This document shows, piece after piece, positions 14,134-51,171 of a DNA stretch of 64,000 nt (position 1 is the first letter of the stretch; each line of letters begins with the position of its first letter). Origin of the DNA: Ascaris suum (taxonomy: Eukaryota; Nematoda; Chromadorea; Rhabditida; Ascarididae); assembly GCA_013433145.1 (NCBI GenBank), contig CM024181.1, forward strand, positions 682,001 through 746,000. Reading direction: 5' to 3'. The position numbers and the translations under genes were made by a program. Under the pieces are notes generated by a model, which had not been told where the DNA came from, made no database searches, and saw only the letters and a program-made list of their open reading frames with translations.

Positions 14134-15210
14134 TTAATCCATGCCACTGTGCCTGTGCGATGTATCGCCGTCGCCATCGCCACTGCCGGAGCTGCCAGTG
14201 ACCAACCAACAATCATTGAGGTTGCTCGCTGCGTTGCGTTTTGGAGCGTCTACGATTACACCATCTTCGAGTGGCGCGCCATCATCACTCATAAGAGACA
14301 CCGCGACATCCCCTGAACTTCTGTAATCCATATTACCGCCTGGATTACTTATTTGGTTGTTACGGTGTCACCACATCACTTTCCAACCTCCGTGGACCGT
14401 ATAACGTCACCTTACTCCCCTACTATCCCTCCTCTTCTCCACGACTTACCCTGGCTCACGTAATCAGGAACAGTTACGTTATCTTCAATCTTAAACTCGA
14501 TTTTCCATGATACAACAGCCACTTCCAAAGGTCGAACTGCAAATTAGATGGGTTCCTTCGTGCAAAATAGTACAATCCTCACGTTCGCGAATGGACTTCT
14601 CAGTATCTCTGCCTATTCCTGGCCATCACCAATAATGAAGTACCTCGTTCTTGTCACGACCTGGGTGAGTTCCGTGAAGTTTAGGCAAATACGATTCTTC
14701 GTCTCTTATAGATAATTGTTCTAACACCCCAAACCATATATTAAACACTCAGCTCATTCCGACCTGTGAAAAACGCCTTGCGCCCTTTGTCCCGACGTTT
14801 TTCCCGCACAATCAGCTAATACCAACTCTCTGATTTGCCTCAAGACACTATCCTTGTTTGTGCGCATCGAAATCACCCGAGTTGAAATTATAAGCTCTCT
14901 CGAGATCTAGCTTCAAATGGCTTACCATCGACTGGTCTTCTTCTTGAGCTTGACACGAGCCAGAACGTTCTTACTGTCCTCTCCCCTCCCCCCTCCCCTT
15001 GCGTTCATTTTTGAATACATCCGTGTACTTAGTGCACAAATCTTCAAACTTGTTCAACTTTACTAACCTACATTGCAGATAAGCGAACTGAATGCAAACA
15101 ACTCTCCACAACCGTGGATCCAGTCCTTAGCAAGAACGTTGGCCGTGCTGCTCTCGGCCACAATCAGCAGCAACTTCTTGCCCCTGCTATGGTCTATGCA
15201 AAGGAAATCG
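14134..15210 (-). CDS. Unrecognised gene, four exons, 5' end missing
   Basis: Four minus-strand exons join with matching phase: 15210-15068 (after TCTTCAG; donor GTTAGT), 14973-14926 (after GACAG; donor GTAAGC), 14536-14450 (after TTTGCAG; donor GTAAGT) and 14339-14134 (after ATCCAG; ends TAA). Together they give about 161 codons without a stop. Readable stretches include KKLLLIVAESSTANVLAKDW, RRRPVDVRPLEVAVVSWKIE and SSGDVAVSLMSDDGAPLEDG. The tail is Gly/Ser/Asp-rich and ends in SHRHSGMD. I recognise no family. The first exon needs an upstream partner that I did not find between it and the transporter stop at 15654. The region is more GC-rich than its flanks. Caution: the plus strand is also open across 15083-15308, so the strand of that part could be wrong. 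The chain of three phase-1 introns is the main argument for this model. Confidence 0.45.
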
Positions 15211-15653
15211 CTGAAGAGAAAGTCCGAGGATTACTTCCTTGTTTGCATGTTTCAGATGAAGTTTTATTTAATGACGATAAGGCTTTTGAACTGTTATTTA
15301 ACGCTTAGAGCAGCAACAACAATAGCAAGGCATTTGTGCGTGCATTCAGTAGGGCTGCATCGATTCTTTATTCCATCAATTTGCATATACCTCATGCATA
15401 TAAAAATTAAATCGACATTTTTAGGATCTATATTTAATTCACAGGTGGAAAATTCTGAAACCTATGCGAGAAAATTTTTAAATAAAAATTAGATTTTTTG
15501 AAAAATCAAAAAGCGGTATTCCACTTTCAAAGAAATTAAATAGCAAGCCGAAAAAGTAAACGTAACAAACAATTTGATGCCTAATTTTAAATTGTCCTCC
15601 AATATAGCGGCCCAACAAATTCAACATCCGTCGTATAGAGGCCGAATGTAAAG

Positions 15654-30865
<15,212 letters not shown>

Positions 30866-33580
30866 AGATGAAGTTTACCTATGATGCATTTCTGAAGCTT
30901 GAAACATTGGCGTTTAATGAGCTGAAGTGCAAAAGGCGTTTAATAAGTTGAAGTACATTATGCCATTAGGCATTTTAATGGTTAAAACTTTGATGCAAAC
31001 CCAAATGTAATCCTAAATTAAACGACCGTTGTTTTATATTTCTTTGCGGGTGTTTCTAATTTGAGGATGGGATAGCGTAATAAAGAAGTTTTAGTTGATT
31101 CTTCATAAACTGTTTATTGCATCTTTATAATTCATAAGCGTAAAAATTGAGAGGATAATAAATTTTCACAACAAAAGCTGAAAGAAAAAAAATTTTTTTT
31201 CGTCCATCTGAAACGTCAAATTCTTTCGGTATTCACTAAAATTGCCCTAATAAATCCTCTTCTACATATTCAAAAAACTTTTCTATACCAATAGGAAAAC
31301 CTCTGGCTAACCTCTGGTTAACCTCTGGCTACGTATTGTTTCCCATTTTCTTGTCCCTTGTATATGGAAACAAGACGAAGAACGTAAGGTTGTAGATAAA
31401 AAATTTTAAATTAGACACTAAAAGGTTCAATAAAAATGAGAGATTCGTATCTATAATCTTCATATTTCTGAAGGAATAAAACTATAGTCGCTCGAAATGA
31501 TAGGAGAGATGTCGAAAAACCTTCCTCATTTCTATAGAGAAAAAAAACCATAATCGTTATCTACAACAGCAATCAGTATGGTGATGAACATTCACGCTTC
31601 CAGCATGGAACACTCCTCACCTCGGTAAATCCATTACCTTATCGCTAAGAAATAATAAAGTCTAGCAGTTGTTGCGTAAAACTTGCTGTCATTACTAAAC
31701 TCTCTTTTTTTAGCCCCTGGTCTTCACCTTTATTTTAGCCCCTCACTTCGTTACTATACTAGGCAATGTCAAAATCGCATATATGATGAATCAAATATAA
31801 AGAAATGGTCTCTATCTTGGTGTGAACCTCATTAACGATATCAAACAAATGATTTCCGCTCGTACTAACAATTTACGACTTTGCGTCAAAAATATATAGA
31901 AGCAAATACCACTCGATGCAATAGTGCGAACTGAGGGCATGTGAGAACGTTCACCACGTTCAGACCTCCATGGCATTACTGCTATATCCCACGACGTCAC
32001 ATGCCAACGCTTTGGTGGGGCGATCAGAAAGTTACATAAAGAAAAGGCGGCGTTCCATGTGGCGTTAGACATCGTGATCTTTGTTGCTATGCCTCGCACT
32101 CCCTCTTTCCTCGTCTACCTAATGTGATCTCTTATGAAACTCAAAACTTTAATGGTGATGTTTTTTCTTTTTTCTTTTTTTTTTTTGAAATCCTATGAGC
32201 AATTTGTTAAAACCTTCTAAGAAATATATAAGAATTCATTATTGTATTGGAAAATATCAAAGATAAGGTGAATTTCGAAAGATTTATCTCAAACAGCGTT
32301 TTCTACTGGCAATATAGAATATGATCAAACATAAAAGGCGGATAAATGGAATTGAAAAATAGCGGAAAAAAAATTTTCTTTGGACAAAATAAACGATAAA
32401 AAATTCGAAGAAAAAAAGTTCCTCCTCATAATCCCACTGAAATTATCAGCTATAGTATGGTGCCGATAAGTGTTTTCTTTTTATATAGAAGTATGAAATT
32501 CCGTCGAAATATAAAACCAAATATCTTTGCTGGTTAAATTCACAAATTAGCTGAACTAAACAGGAAGCGTAAGGTAAAATCTTGTGGCTCGACGCACTAT
32601 TTGAAGCATCCGGATAACTATATCAATCATGAAGAATTCAACCATAACATTATCTCTTAAAATGGCAAAGAAAACTAACCTCATTAAACCAACTTTAACC
32701 ATAGCGGTCACTCTAGCTTTGCACCCATGACGGTGACAACATTAGGGATGCTAAGCGACAATTAAACTTTCACCTGAAGATTTATGCGATAATCGGACTT
32801 AGAAGTTTATTTAAATCCGCAAAAAAAAAGAGAAAACATACCTATCCCCTTCATCTTAGACGATCTAAATTTATCAAAGTCTCACTTGCACTGCCCCTCC
32901 CTGTAAACCAAAAAACTACTGAAATAGCTGAAATTTCGCGAATTTCGCGAATCAATCTAGTACACAACAAAGTTGGATCACGCACTACTCTTAGTGTTTT
33001 ACCAAAAGCAATGAGTCATCATTCCCTGTGATATCTCATTGTAGAGCAATAGATAGTGATAGAAGTAGTAGCAATTAAAACGCAATGTTTTTGTTGTTTT
33101 GAAATGTGGAGCAACAAGGATGTTGAACTCAGTACTTCAACTCAATTTAGATTCCATTGCAATGGCCGGCTGGCTGTAGAGCATATAAACTTCAATGATC
33201 AAGGATCACGTACATTCAAAGGTATTTTCGAATTAAGAGACAAGGGGGAAGAAGGCGGAGTCTTATACCATTCAATGGTAATCGAATGATAGAAGTAAGA
33301 GTTGAAGGACAAACTCACTGTACACTTATGTGGAAGATTAGAAGTTTTTAGGTAGATGAACGGAAGTTTTACCCTTGAAATCAAGGTGATACAGTTTTTT
33401 GGTCCGCAACGAGCAATTCACATCAAACTTGTTCGCTTGTCGTTATCAACTACACTGTTTTTCACGTGAAACGGAAGAAAATGATTATGATTTGATAGGT
33501 AAGCAATTTCAGAATTCATTAAATGGTACACAACTCGATCACTCTCTGGTTTAATCAACGACCATACCTGTCTAGTATAT
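30866..33580. other. Upstream of the transporter; no gene assigned
   Basis: It presumably contains the transporter promoter, but no site can be named. A short higher-GC open frame at 31812-32099 (minus), including PPKRWHVTSWDIAVMPWRSE, and a plus frame at 33056-33289 were noted without recognisable domains. The rest is AT-rich. Confidence 0.35.
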
Positions 33581-33588
33581 GCATGATG

Positions 33589-33668
33589 GATAAGTTGAAA
33601 TAATATGGCATAAAGATGATGATAAGTTGAAATAACATAGGATTAAGATGATGATAAGTTGAAATACT
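33589..33668 (+). repeat. Short tandem repeat, GATGATAAGTTGAAATA unit
   Basis: Three successive copies of GATAAGTTGAAATA(A/C) separated by about 17 variable bases (ATATGGCATAAAGATGAT, CATAGGATTAAGATGAT). The unit is about 31-32 bp. Confidence 0.75.
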
Positions 33669-34153
33669 GTGGCGTTTCTTAGTGTGTGTTTTCTGATTTG
33701 AATCGCACTCATTGCATTACGAAGCAAATGACACTCAAGATCTATATGTAAGTCTTTGAAGGAGTTTTATAGGAATGTATGAGTGCTATAGAAGTATGAA
33801 CCAAACAGACACACACAGATATGTATCGTTGCAGATGCGGTTTCCAGATAACGCAAATTGCGCTGTCAATATGTTCCGCGCACTTGCGTTCCGCTTACTT
33901 ACCAATACGCTTCGTTTTGTCGTTTTCTTTTAGCACTTTCATCTTTTTTTATTAGAAGTTTTCAATTTCTCTATTAAATGTAACATTACAACATTCTTAC
34001 TAAGTTCATTTGTTTGATAAATTAGAAAAAAAAAGATAACTGAGTAGGTAATCGAACTATCCTAAAAGAGATACTATGATATGAAAATAATATGGAAAAA
34101 AATTTCAAAAAAATTTTTTCTATTCTTACTGAGATTTTTATTCCTTTCTATCA

Positions 34154-34156
34154 TGT

Positions 34157-34219
<63 letters not shown>

Positions 34220-34232
34220 TTCATTTACTGAT
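34154..34232 (+). repeat. (TTTA)n tetranucleotide microsatellite
   Basis: About eighteen TTTA units, almost uninterrupted, followed by a few degenerate units. The poly-LFIY open frame over it is an artefact. Confidence 0.95.
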
Positions 34233-34574
34233 TTGCTTATTTGCTATGTTTGGTTCCTATGAAATGAGCAAAAAAGACCATGCTGAGCTTAGTTTCTGAT
34301 AAATTTATGATAGACGCTCGAAAAGCACAGGATGCGTTTTTTTATTATCTAGAGCTTTGAGTACATACGCTTGCGAATTGTCGAGAGAAGAGTGAAGACT
34401 ATCTGCATATGGCCCGAGTAAAGAATTCAACAAGGTTTCACTGCAGCCTTTTTTTTTTGCTTTTAGCAAGATAATTTGATGCTTAACATATATGAAGAGC
34501 CGTAAGTTGTATGTCATGAATGGCACTATGACTTTCTAAGCGTTCTATTTGTCAAAGTGGACGATTAGTCGAAA

Positions 34575-34790
34575 TTGCCCGATGTTAAGTTGAATTTAAT
34601 TGAGTTAAACTAAATTTTGGATCAAACCGAATTAATTTGAGCTGAACTGCATTGAAATGAATTAAGTTGATCTGAATTGAATTGAATTAAATTTAGCTGA
34701 ATCGGATTAAATTGAGCTAACTTAAATTAAATTCAGTTGAATTGAAATAAATAGGACTAAATTTAATTGATTACGTTAAGTTGATTTATT
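34575..34790 (+). repeat. Degenerate tandem array of GAATTrAATT-like units
   Basis: Repeated variants of TGAATTGAATTAAATT, TGAGCTGAACT and TTGAGCTAA run for about 200 bases. The array is strongly diverged. It suggests an old short-period satellite with a 5- or 10-base period. Confidence 0.6.
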
Positions 34791-35689
34791 AAATTTCATC
34801 GTTTGAGCGTATTGAGCTGATATATTTGTTGAACTGAATCTTTTCTACATAATACTAATTGAATAAGTGTTAACATTTCTAGTATTTTAGCATTATAATA
34901 TCATTTCAGCTAATTATATGCATATTAGCATTAATTAAGTTGGGATCTTATTTATCGTTAATATTCCAGTATATTTCCAGTATTTCATCATGGTACTCAA
35001 TTTACGATATAATGTTTGTTTGTTTTCTGTTATATTAACCTTTGTTTTCTGTTATATTAACCAACAAGACGAATAACTTAATATTAAAATGCTCAGTTGA
35101 GTTAACGCTATTGATTGTGACTCATCTATCGTCACTATGGTCAATATCCATATAATGAAGAGGCGCTTTATGTGAAATGAGCTTGAATAAGCGAAGAAAG
35201 ACGGATGCTTCAATATATTTCAAATACTATAGCGCTAATTTAGGTTTAAACGATATTTTAACGTAAAATTGTAATTAGAAATTTAGATCATGCAAAAACG
35301 ATTGGTTTCTTTTTTTCTTTTTCAAAAACCCCTTCAAAAATTCTTTAATAAAATTGTAATATCGTTGAATGATTTATAAAATTAAGAAGAAATTAATGAA
35401 AGAAAATTCTACGCATTTTTTTAATCTTATATTAATTTTTTTTTTTTTTTTTGAACTGATATATGCAATATTAGTTGGTTAAAGCAACTGATAAAAGGGG
35501 TGTGACCGCAAATGTCGGCTGCCTTTCGGGAATGTCAGAATACGGGTTTGACATTTCAACGTGGTGGGAGTGCCATCATCATGCGCTATCGAAACATCAA
35601 GATCTTATCGTTGAGCAATGAACTTTTTCACCCGTTCTTGCGGTTTTTCAGTCGTAGCACACCTACTTGAGAGACTAGTGTGCCGTTAT

Positions 35690-35990
35690 GAAGACATTAA
35701 ACCTTGACAATAACAAATTCCATCTACCTCTTGCCCAAACCATTGCGCACCTTCTATCCAAGCACCTCTGCTCGTTCCCTCGGCAACTCGTCCATTCTCC
35801 CATCCCTGCTCATATCCTTGTCAGCTCAACCATCCACACACCTCTGCCCAGATCCTTGCTCACTGCTCTGTCCATTTCAGCCATGTCCATGCGCCGGCCC
35901 ACTCCCTTGTTCCCCTTCCTCCCCTCCTCACCTCCTTTCTACACATCACCTTACTATGTCACCTTCCATATCTACACCACTGCTTTAGGC
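35690..35990 (+). other. C/T-rich segment with open frames, origin unknown
   Basis: Unlike its surroundings, this stretch is rich in CCT, CTC and CCC, with two overlapping plus-strand frames (35688-36050 and 35704-35988) of Pro/Ser/Leu-rich composition. The low-complexity composition makes real coding doubtful. The adjacent sequence 35495-35690 is also higher in GC. A decayed mobile element is possible. Confidence 0.25.
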
Positions 35991-36215
35991 TGCAGTTATT
36001 TCGTTTCCGCTCGAAACTGTGCTAGAACTTTCACCAGTAATTTAGTTTAGTTTTATTGTTGCGATATTTTCGCATGAAGGTAAACGATAGGAACATGCCT
36101 GAATCACATAGTCAACACTACATAAAATGCAGGTGAGATGATAGCAATAACAGGAGAAATCTGTTTCTTTTTTTTGTGCGAATATATGAAATATTTATAA
36201 TACACATTCTTAATT

Positions 36216-36470
36216 ATGGTTGTTGTATATATATTTTTTCCAAAACGAACAAAAATATCCACCTTATTCAATCAGTTCAGATGTATAATACTGGGCAGTT
36301 GCGTTAATTCTGCCGGATGGCATAATTTTAGAAGGCAAAGACTGAACCGGAAATTGCCATTGTCCCTTCATTTGTGTAAATATACAAATGATTTGATTGA
36401 AATATTTAAAATCATTTCTGGCTTTTATCGCATTCGTTTCTTTTGTGATCTTTCAATTCGCAACTCCTAG
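36216..36470 (+). mobile_element. Possible decayed non-LTR retrotransposon fragment
   Basis: The frame ends with NFRRQRLNRKLPLSLHL, then NDLIEIFKIISGFYRI. The run R-R-x-R followed some residues later by DLIE-x-FKI-x-x-G resembles the segment just after the reverse-transcriptase domain in many metazoan LINE polyproteins (RRLRGDLIE-x-FKI type). Only about 85 codons are open, with no catalytic YxDD motif, so at best this is a remnant. The match is from memory of the motif, not from a search. Confidence 0.3.
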
Positions 36471-39602
<3,132 letters not shown>

Positions 39603-40164
39603 TTCACGTTAATTACCGGAAGAAAATTACTAAGAAACAACTAAAAAATTCCTATTATTCTATTGATATATATATAAACGTTGAGCTAAGTTTAATATCT
39701 TTGCATAAGAGATAATAGAGACGACAGGATTTACAGTGGATCCCCAAAAATGTAAGTTTATTATTCATCTTAATAAAACATTAAGGAGAATTTTTTTTCA
39801 CTGTTGGAAGCGCCCATTTTACTGTAGATGCAACTAGAAATTTTCCTTTTGAACAATTTATAATTATTTTCCTTAACTGTTAACGTTATTTCAACTTGAA
39901 AGTACCTAATACAAATAATAGGAGAACCATTACTCGAAATGTAAACATCAAAGTTAACCGAGGTACGATGTGAAGTAAAGTGACGGTATAATCTTTCATT
40001 GCTAACTTTGATATAAGGCATGCGTTTATGTAGTTCAATATAGTGGTCATAGAGAGAGGAATTTCTGCTATAAATGAACCTTTGAGCGTATATCATCTTA
40101 TTACCAAATTATAAAACATAAAATTAGCATATGTTTCAGCTTAAAAAATTGCGAAGGAATACGA

Positions 40165-47042
<6,878 letters not shown>

Positions 47043-48440
47043 AGAACGTCTTTGCTGAACTTTGAGATGCTTCGAAATGCCATTTTATATTACTATGGGT
47101 ACTTTTTATTCTCAAGAGTGGAGTATATAATTGAAGAATTTGAATATCTATTCGATATTATTTGTGGAATTCGATTTATATCAATCTAAACGTCATTTTC
47201 TCTCGTATATTATCAATGGCAGCATAGATAAAATATAAACAGTATTTTGCTATTTTGGTATATTTATAGAGAAAATTAGTTTCAAATTCGATGCAATAGT
47301 GATGAATAAAATGAACAATACTTGATGCGCTATGCTAATGCAAAGTACTCATGAAAAAAGAGAAAAATTATCCGATTTTTTTTTAAATCAACACCTATCA
47401 AAATTACTCATAACAACAAATATGTTAGATTATTCAGTATATCAAGAAGCAATTTGATGTAAATGATGAAACTTCATACAAACAATTGTCATTGTTTAGA
47501 GAGCGCTAATGAATAACACACAAGAAAGGGGATACTCTTTATTGAATTAATAGTCGTCCTCTATTATGCCTCGCTCTAGCTAACGTTACGCTAATAAATA
47601 ATAATAGTCGTCAATGCATCTATCTGTTTGTTATTTTTACTTCCTAGGATCAGGCTCTTATCTCGTTTTACAACGCATAATATTGAAATTAACTTTACTA
47701 CGATATGTGTTTATTTTCTCGTTAATATCGATGAGTGTGAACGAGATCAATGAAGATCAATAAATGAGCAATATTTTGAAAAGCATATTTCAACTGTTAC
47801 AAATATTACCTTCACTTGAAGTAATACTTGAAAGATATAAGCTGCAAGTTCGATGTGAAGATAATGATAAAAATCTATGCAACTAAAAATGGCCACGATT
47901 TATCCCCACCCTTGCAAATATGCATCGCACAGAACGGAAAATTACTGGTGCAAATAAAAAGAAAAATAAAAAGAAAAAAGAAGAAAAAGCATTCATTTTG
48001 CAATAAAATTTAGCAAATATTTTTTCACGTGACTATATTTTTCGAAATTAAAAGCTTTCGAGGATAAAATTTTTAAAATACGACAAAATATTGCCCGCTG
48101 TTTTATGTTGAAGTGTTTTTTTTTTTGCAATAGAAATAATACTTAAGTTATTTCTTAATCATAATGAATTTAACGATTGCAATATATTTTCGAAATTGCA
48201 ATCATTCCTCTAAAATGCACCCAAAGAATTTCCTGAAAATATATTCATTTAAAAGTATTTCAAAGAAAAATTCTCGATTCAATTCTCGACATTCCACGCT
48301 TATTCACTACAAAAACGTACAGCAAAAGACTTTTCGCCTCTAGAGATGTTCTTGAAGTAATTGGCAAAATGAAAGCTGGGTAGGAAATGAACCGAAGGTA
48401 TTCAGGCAACAGAAGGTAAACGAAGGTAGATGAGCTGACA
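47043..48440. other. 3' flank of the zinc-finger gene, nothing recognised
   Basis: AT-rich, containing AATAAA-type hexamers (for example near 47308), but none can be assigned as the polyadenylation signal with confidence. No coding exon was seen. Confidence 0.4.
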
Positions 48441-48461
48441 ATAATGTACTGAAACAAATAA

Positions 48462-49118
48462 CAGATTTATCGGGATAAATTTGAATATCTAATGGTTAAA
48501 TTAGTCTAAATACGTCTATCGTTTCAAGCCGTACCATGCGAAGCATAATAGTAATATTTGGAACCTGAATTAAATACTTTCTTTAGGTTAACAATGAAGT
48601 TAATAGTATAAGAGGGAAAAGTTAAATAATAAAATTACTTCGCTAATTGCTCATCTGATCGCTTATCTCTATCACTCATATCATTGCTGATAAGCAAATA
48701 TTAAATAATCAACTTATCAACACTGATAAATAATAAACTTATCTTTTCTGCCCACCTAACAGGGATATTCTATTTTGCATATTTAATAACGTAAAGAATT
48801 AGAGCTCAATTTCGACTGTTGTTAGCTTCCACCTAGATTAGCGTAAGCCATGTTCGCCAATATGCATGATGCTTCGCAACATTTCGCCTGCTATGCTTGC
48901 ATATATGATGAATTGCCTTCGTCTATAGAAGAAACAGCCGTTCCCTTATCTCTTACGTGAACCGACATATTTTATTATTTCTTTTTTTGATGGCTTCCGA
49001 CTTGCCATACTTGCGAATTGATGACACTGCTTTGAGAATTTGAATAAACAAATAACACATTTATCGAGATAAATTTGAATGCCTAATGGTTAGTTAGTCT
49101 AAATACGTCTAAAAAAAA
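48462..49118 (+). repeat. Dispersed direct repeat, about 60 bp, two copies
   Basis: The segment at 48462-48520 (ATTTATCGGGATAAATTTGAA, CTAATGGTTA, TTAGTCTAAATACGTCTA) recurs at 49060-49115 with few changes. The copies are about 600 bp apart. Confidence 0.75.
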
Positions 49119-49329
49119 TGAATTAGCGCTCTCAAAATGGAAATAAGGTTAAATGCAAACACTATCAGCATAATATTCGTTTAAAGCACAATTCATTAAT
49201 CGGTCTTATCATAGGGAATTTCATATAAATAACGAATAATAATGAATCGCATTACTACCACATTAAGGGTATAGCATCAATACTGTATAAAGCATACAGT
49301 ATTACTACTTCAAGCATTGCCCGTTATGT

Positions 49330-50205
49330 TCTGCGTCTTTTTTTTTTTTCTTCAGAACATTTTTCAGCACAGCATAAACGAGTGCTTCGTTATGGAATTC
49401 AATTTAAAAATAACATCTCTTTTTTAAATAAAAATATAACATCTTATGGAGTCTAAATTCTCTCTCTCTCTCTCTCCCCCCCCCCCCCCCCCCCTCTCTT
49501 TTTCTCCGCGTTTCTGTAAAAGAGACTTAACAACAACCACAGCTGTGCTGCAATGTTCTGATTGGAAGCATAGAATAGATCATGATAGAGCATAGAGCAG
49601 CTCTGCATATATGAAATCAGGAATTTGATATGCATTACGATTTTGCTTTGATCATCTAAAGACTGAAATTATTAAATTATCATATTTTTAGTATAATAAT
49701 GTATAATACTTCATTGATATATATTATACCTTGAAGATAATTGAAACCTCACGCAAGAGTAAACTAAACATAACCAACAGTTTTAACTGATAAAAGAGAG
49801 ATTATAGAAGAAAACGTTTACAACATGAAGTAGGCAAGGCATTACATTCATCCTTTTTTTTTTTTTCAACAAATCAGTTTTCATAGTTTGGAATGTGCTC
49901 TCGTCATAGGTGTTCTCGTCATAGGCATTGATATCCAGAGTACTCAGCTTTATTACATCCTGACGTCACCGCCGACAATTTCAGAGAAACTAGACGGTCA
50001 TCGTTATGTCTGAACGATGTTCAGAGCGAAATACTCTGGCGATACGTTCTACATCTTTTTTTTTTTCTTCAAAACATTTTTCAGCACACTTAAACGAATA
50101 TTTCATTATAGAGTTCAAATCAAACATAACATCGTCTAAACTCCCTCTCTCCCTCTTTTTTACGCGATTCTGTAAAAAAGAGTGAGCAGCAATCGCAGCT
50201 AGAGG
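49330..50205 (+). repeat. Dispersed direct repeat, about 180 bp, two copies
   Basis: The block at about 49330-49545 (GTTCTGCGTCT, poly-T, CTTCAGAACATTTTTCAGCACA, CT-rich run, CGCGTTTCTGTAAAAGAGA) aligns with about 50045-50205 (GTTCTACATCT, poly-T, CTTCAAAACATTTTTCAGCACA, CT-rich run, CGCGATTCTGTAAAAAAGAG). A long (TC)n-C19 tract expanded only in the first copy. Confidence 0.75.
49460..49494 (+). repeat. (TC)n followed by C19
   Basis: A CT dinucleotide run passes into nineteen consecutive C and then back to CTCTCTT. This is one of the longer poly(C) tracts and lies within the first copy of the 180-bp repeat. Confidence 0.9.
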
Positions 50206-50223
50206 TCTTCAGAGGCTCTTAGC

Positions 50224-50625
50224 ATGTACCATCCAGCTTGCAAGAAGAGAACCCTAAAAATAGAGAGTACTAGTGAGCTAGCAGAAAATCTTAGCAGCCT
50301 TCATTCGTGGGCAAGCGTACGTGCACGCCAGAAAAACGTTTCCAGATTCATTTGTGGATTACGCTGGAGGCTAGAGAAAACAAAACAGTATGGCGAGAGA
50401 AAAGTGAAGCCAGAAGAGATCAAGGCTAAGATCGAGCTCGAGTATGAGGGAGCAAGAGACGGCAGAAGGATATACGAGGGGGCGGTTAGGAATGCTCAAG
50501 TGCCAACGGCCTGCTTACCAACGCCACCTGACGATCCGTACAGCAGCTATATTCATAGTGTAAACTGGCTGGCCTCAGTGCCTAGGAGCTGCTCGCTTTG
50601 TGTGTGTCGACTCGTTCTCCTTTAG
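50224..50625 (+). other. GC-rich 133-codon ORF, origin unknown
   Basis: This open frame has base use unlike its AT-rich surroundings. It encodes a basic, charged central part (SRFICGLRWRLEKTKQYGER, then KPEEIKAKIELEYEGARDGR) and a Pro/Ser/Cys-containing end. No domain is recognised. It starts just after the second copy of the 180-bp repeat, and the following 130 bases stay relatively GC-rich until ATAATAAAG near 50742. It could be a remnant of a mobile-element polyprotein or an orphan exon; I cannot decide. Confidence 0.25.
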
Positions 50626-51131
50626 CACTCGCTCTCATCGACCGTCATGCCTTCACAGCCTGGTTAGTCTCGTTGCCCTTTTACATCACCAACTTTGTTT
50701 TTAAAGATTGAATATCCCAAGTTTGGTGTCTATAATAAAGCATTCTCCTGTACTTTGCGATAAGTTTCTTAGTAATGAAATTGCCTGTCATCTCAGGCAG
50801 AACAGTCGCCTCACAAGCGTCCCATTGCTACACGCGAAACAGCCTTTTTGATTGTTCCAAAAACTGAATCTTGCTCGCATACTACGAAGGTAGAGGTAAT
50901 GGAACTACTTATTTGTAATGAAAAATATATCGTTGTTAGGAGATTAACAGGGAATTCAATACCACTTTTTTATATAGTCATCTTATTCAAAGGATCGTGT
51001 AACATAGAAATCTTAAGGTCTGTCTCATATTAATAGAAAAAAAAATAAAAGTTTCTTCTCGCATTATCAGCCATTAATAAGTAAAGAATCAATTCTGCTA
51101 ATGATCAATTATCAGCCATTAATAATCAATG

Positions 51132-51171
51132 TAAGGCAATAACAAAGCGATTCTGCTTTGTTATTGCCTTA
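51132..51171. repeat. Perfect 17-bp hairpin with 6-base loop
   Basis: The arm TAAGGCAATAACAAAGC at 51132-51148 and its exact reverse complement at 51155-51171 flank the loop GATTCT. The upstream sequence repeats ATTATCAGCCATTAATAA twice (about 51064-51081 and 51108-51125). The stem is short for a microRNA precursor. Confidence 0.9.

Noticed and set aside
50716..50725. CCCAAGTTTG, resembling part of the nematode spliced leader
   Set aside because: Only ten bases match; the flanks lack the leader start, donor site and Sm-type context expected of an SL RNA gene.
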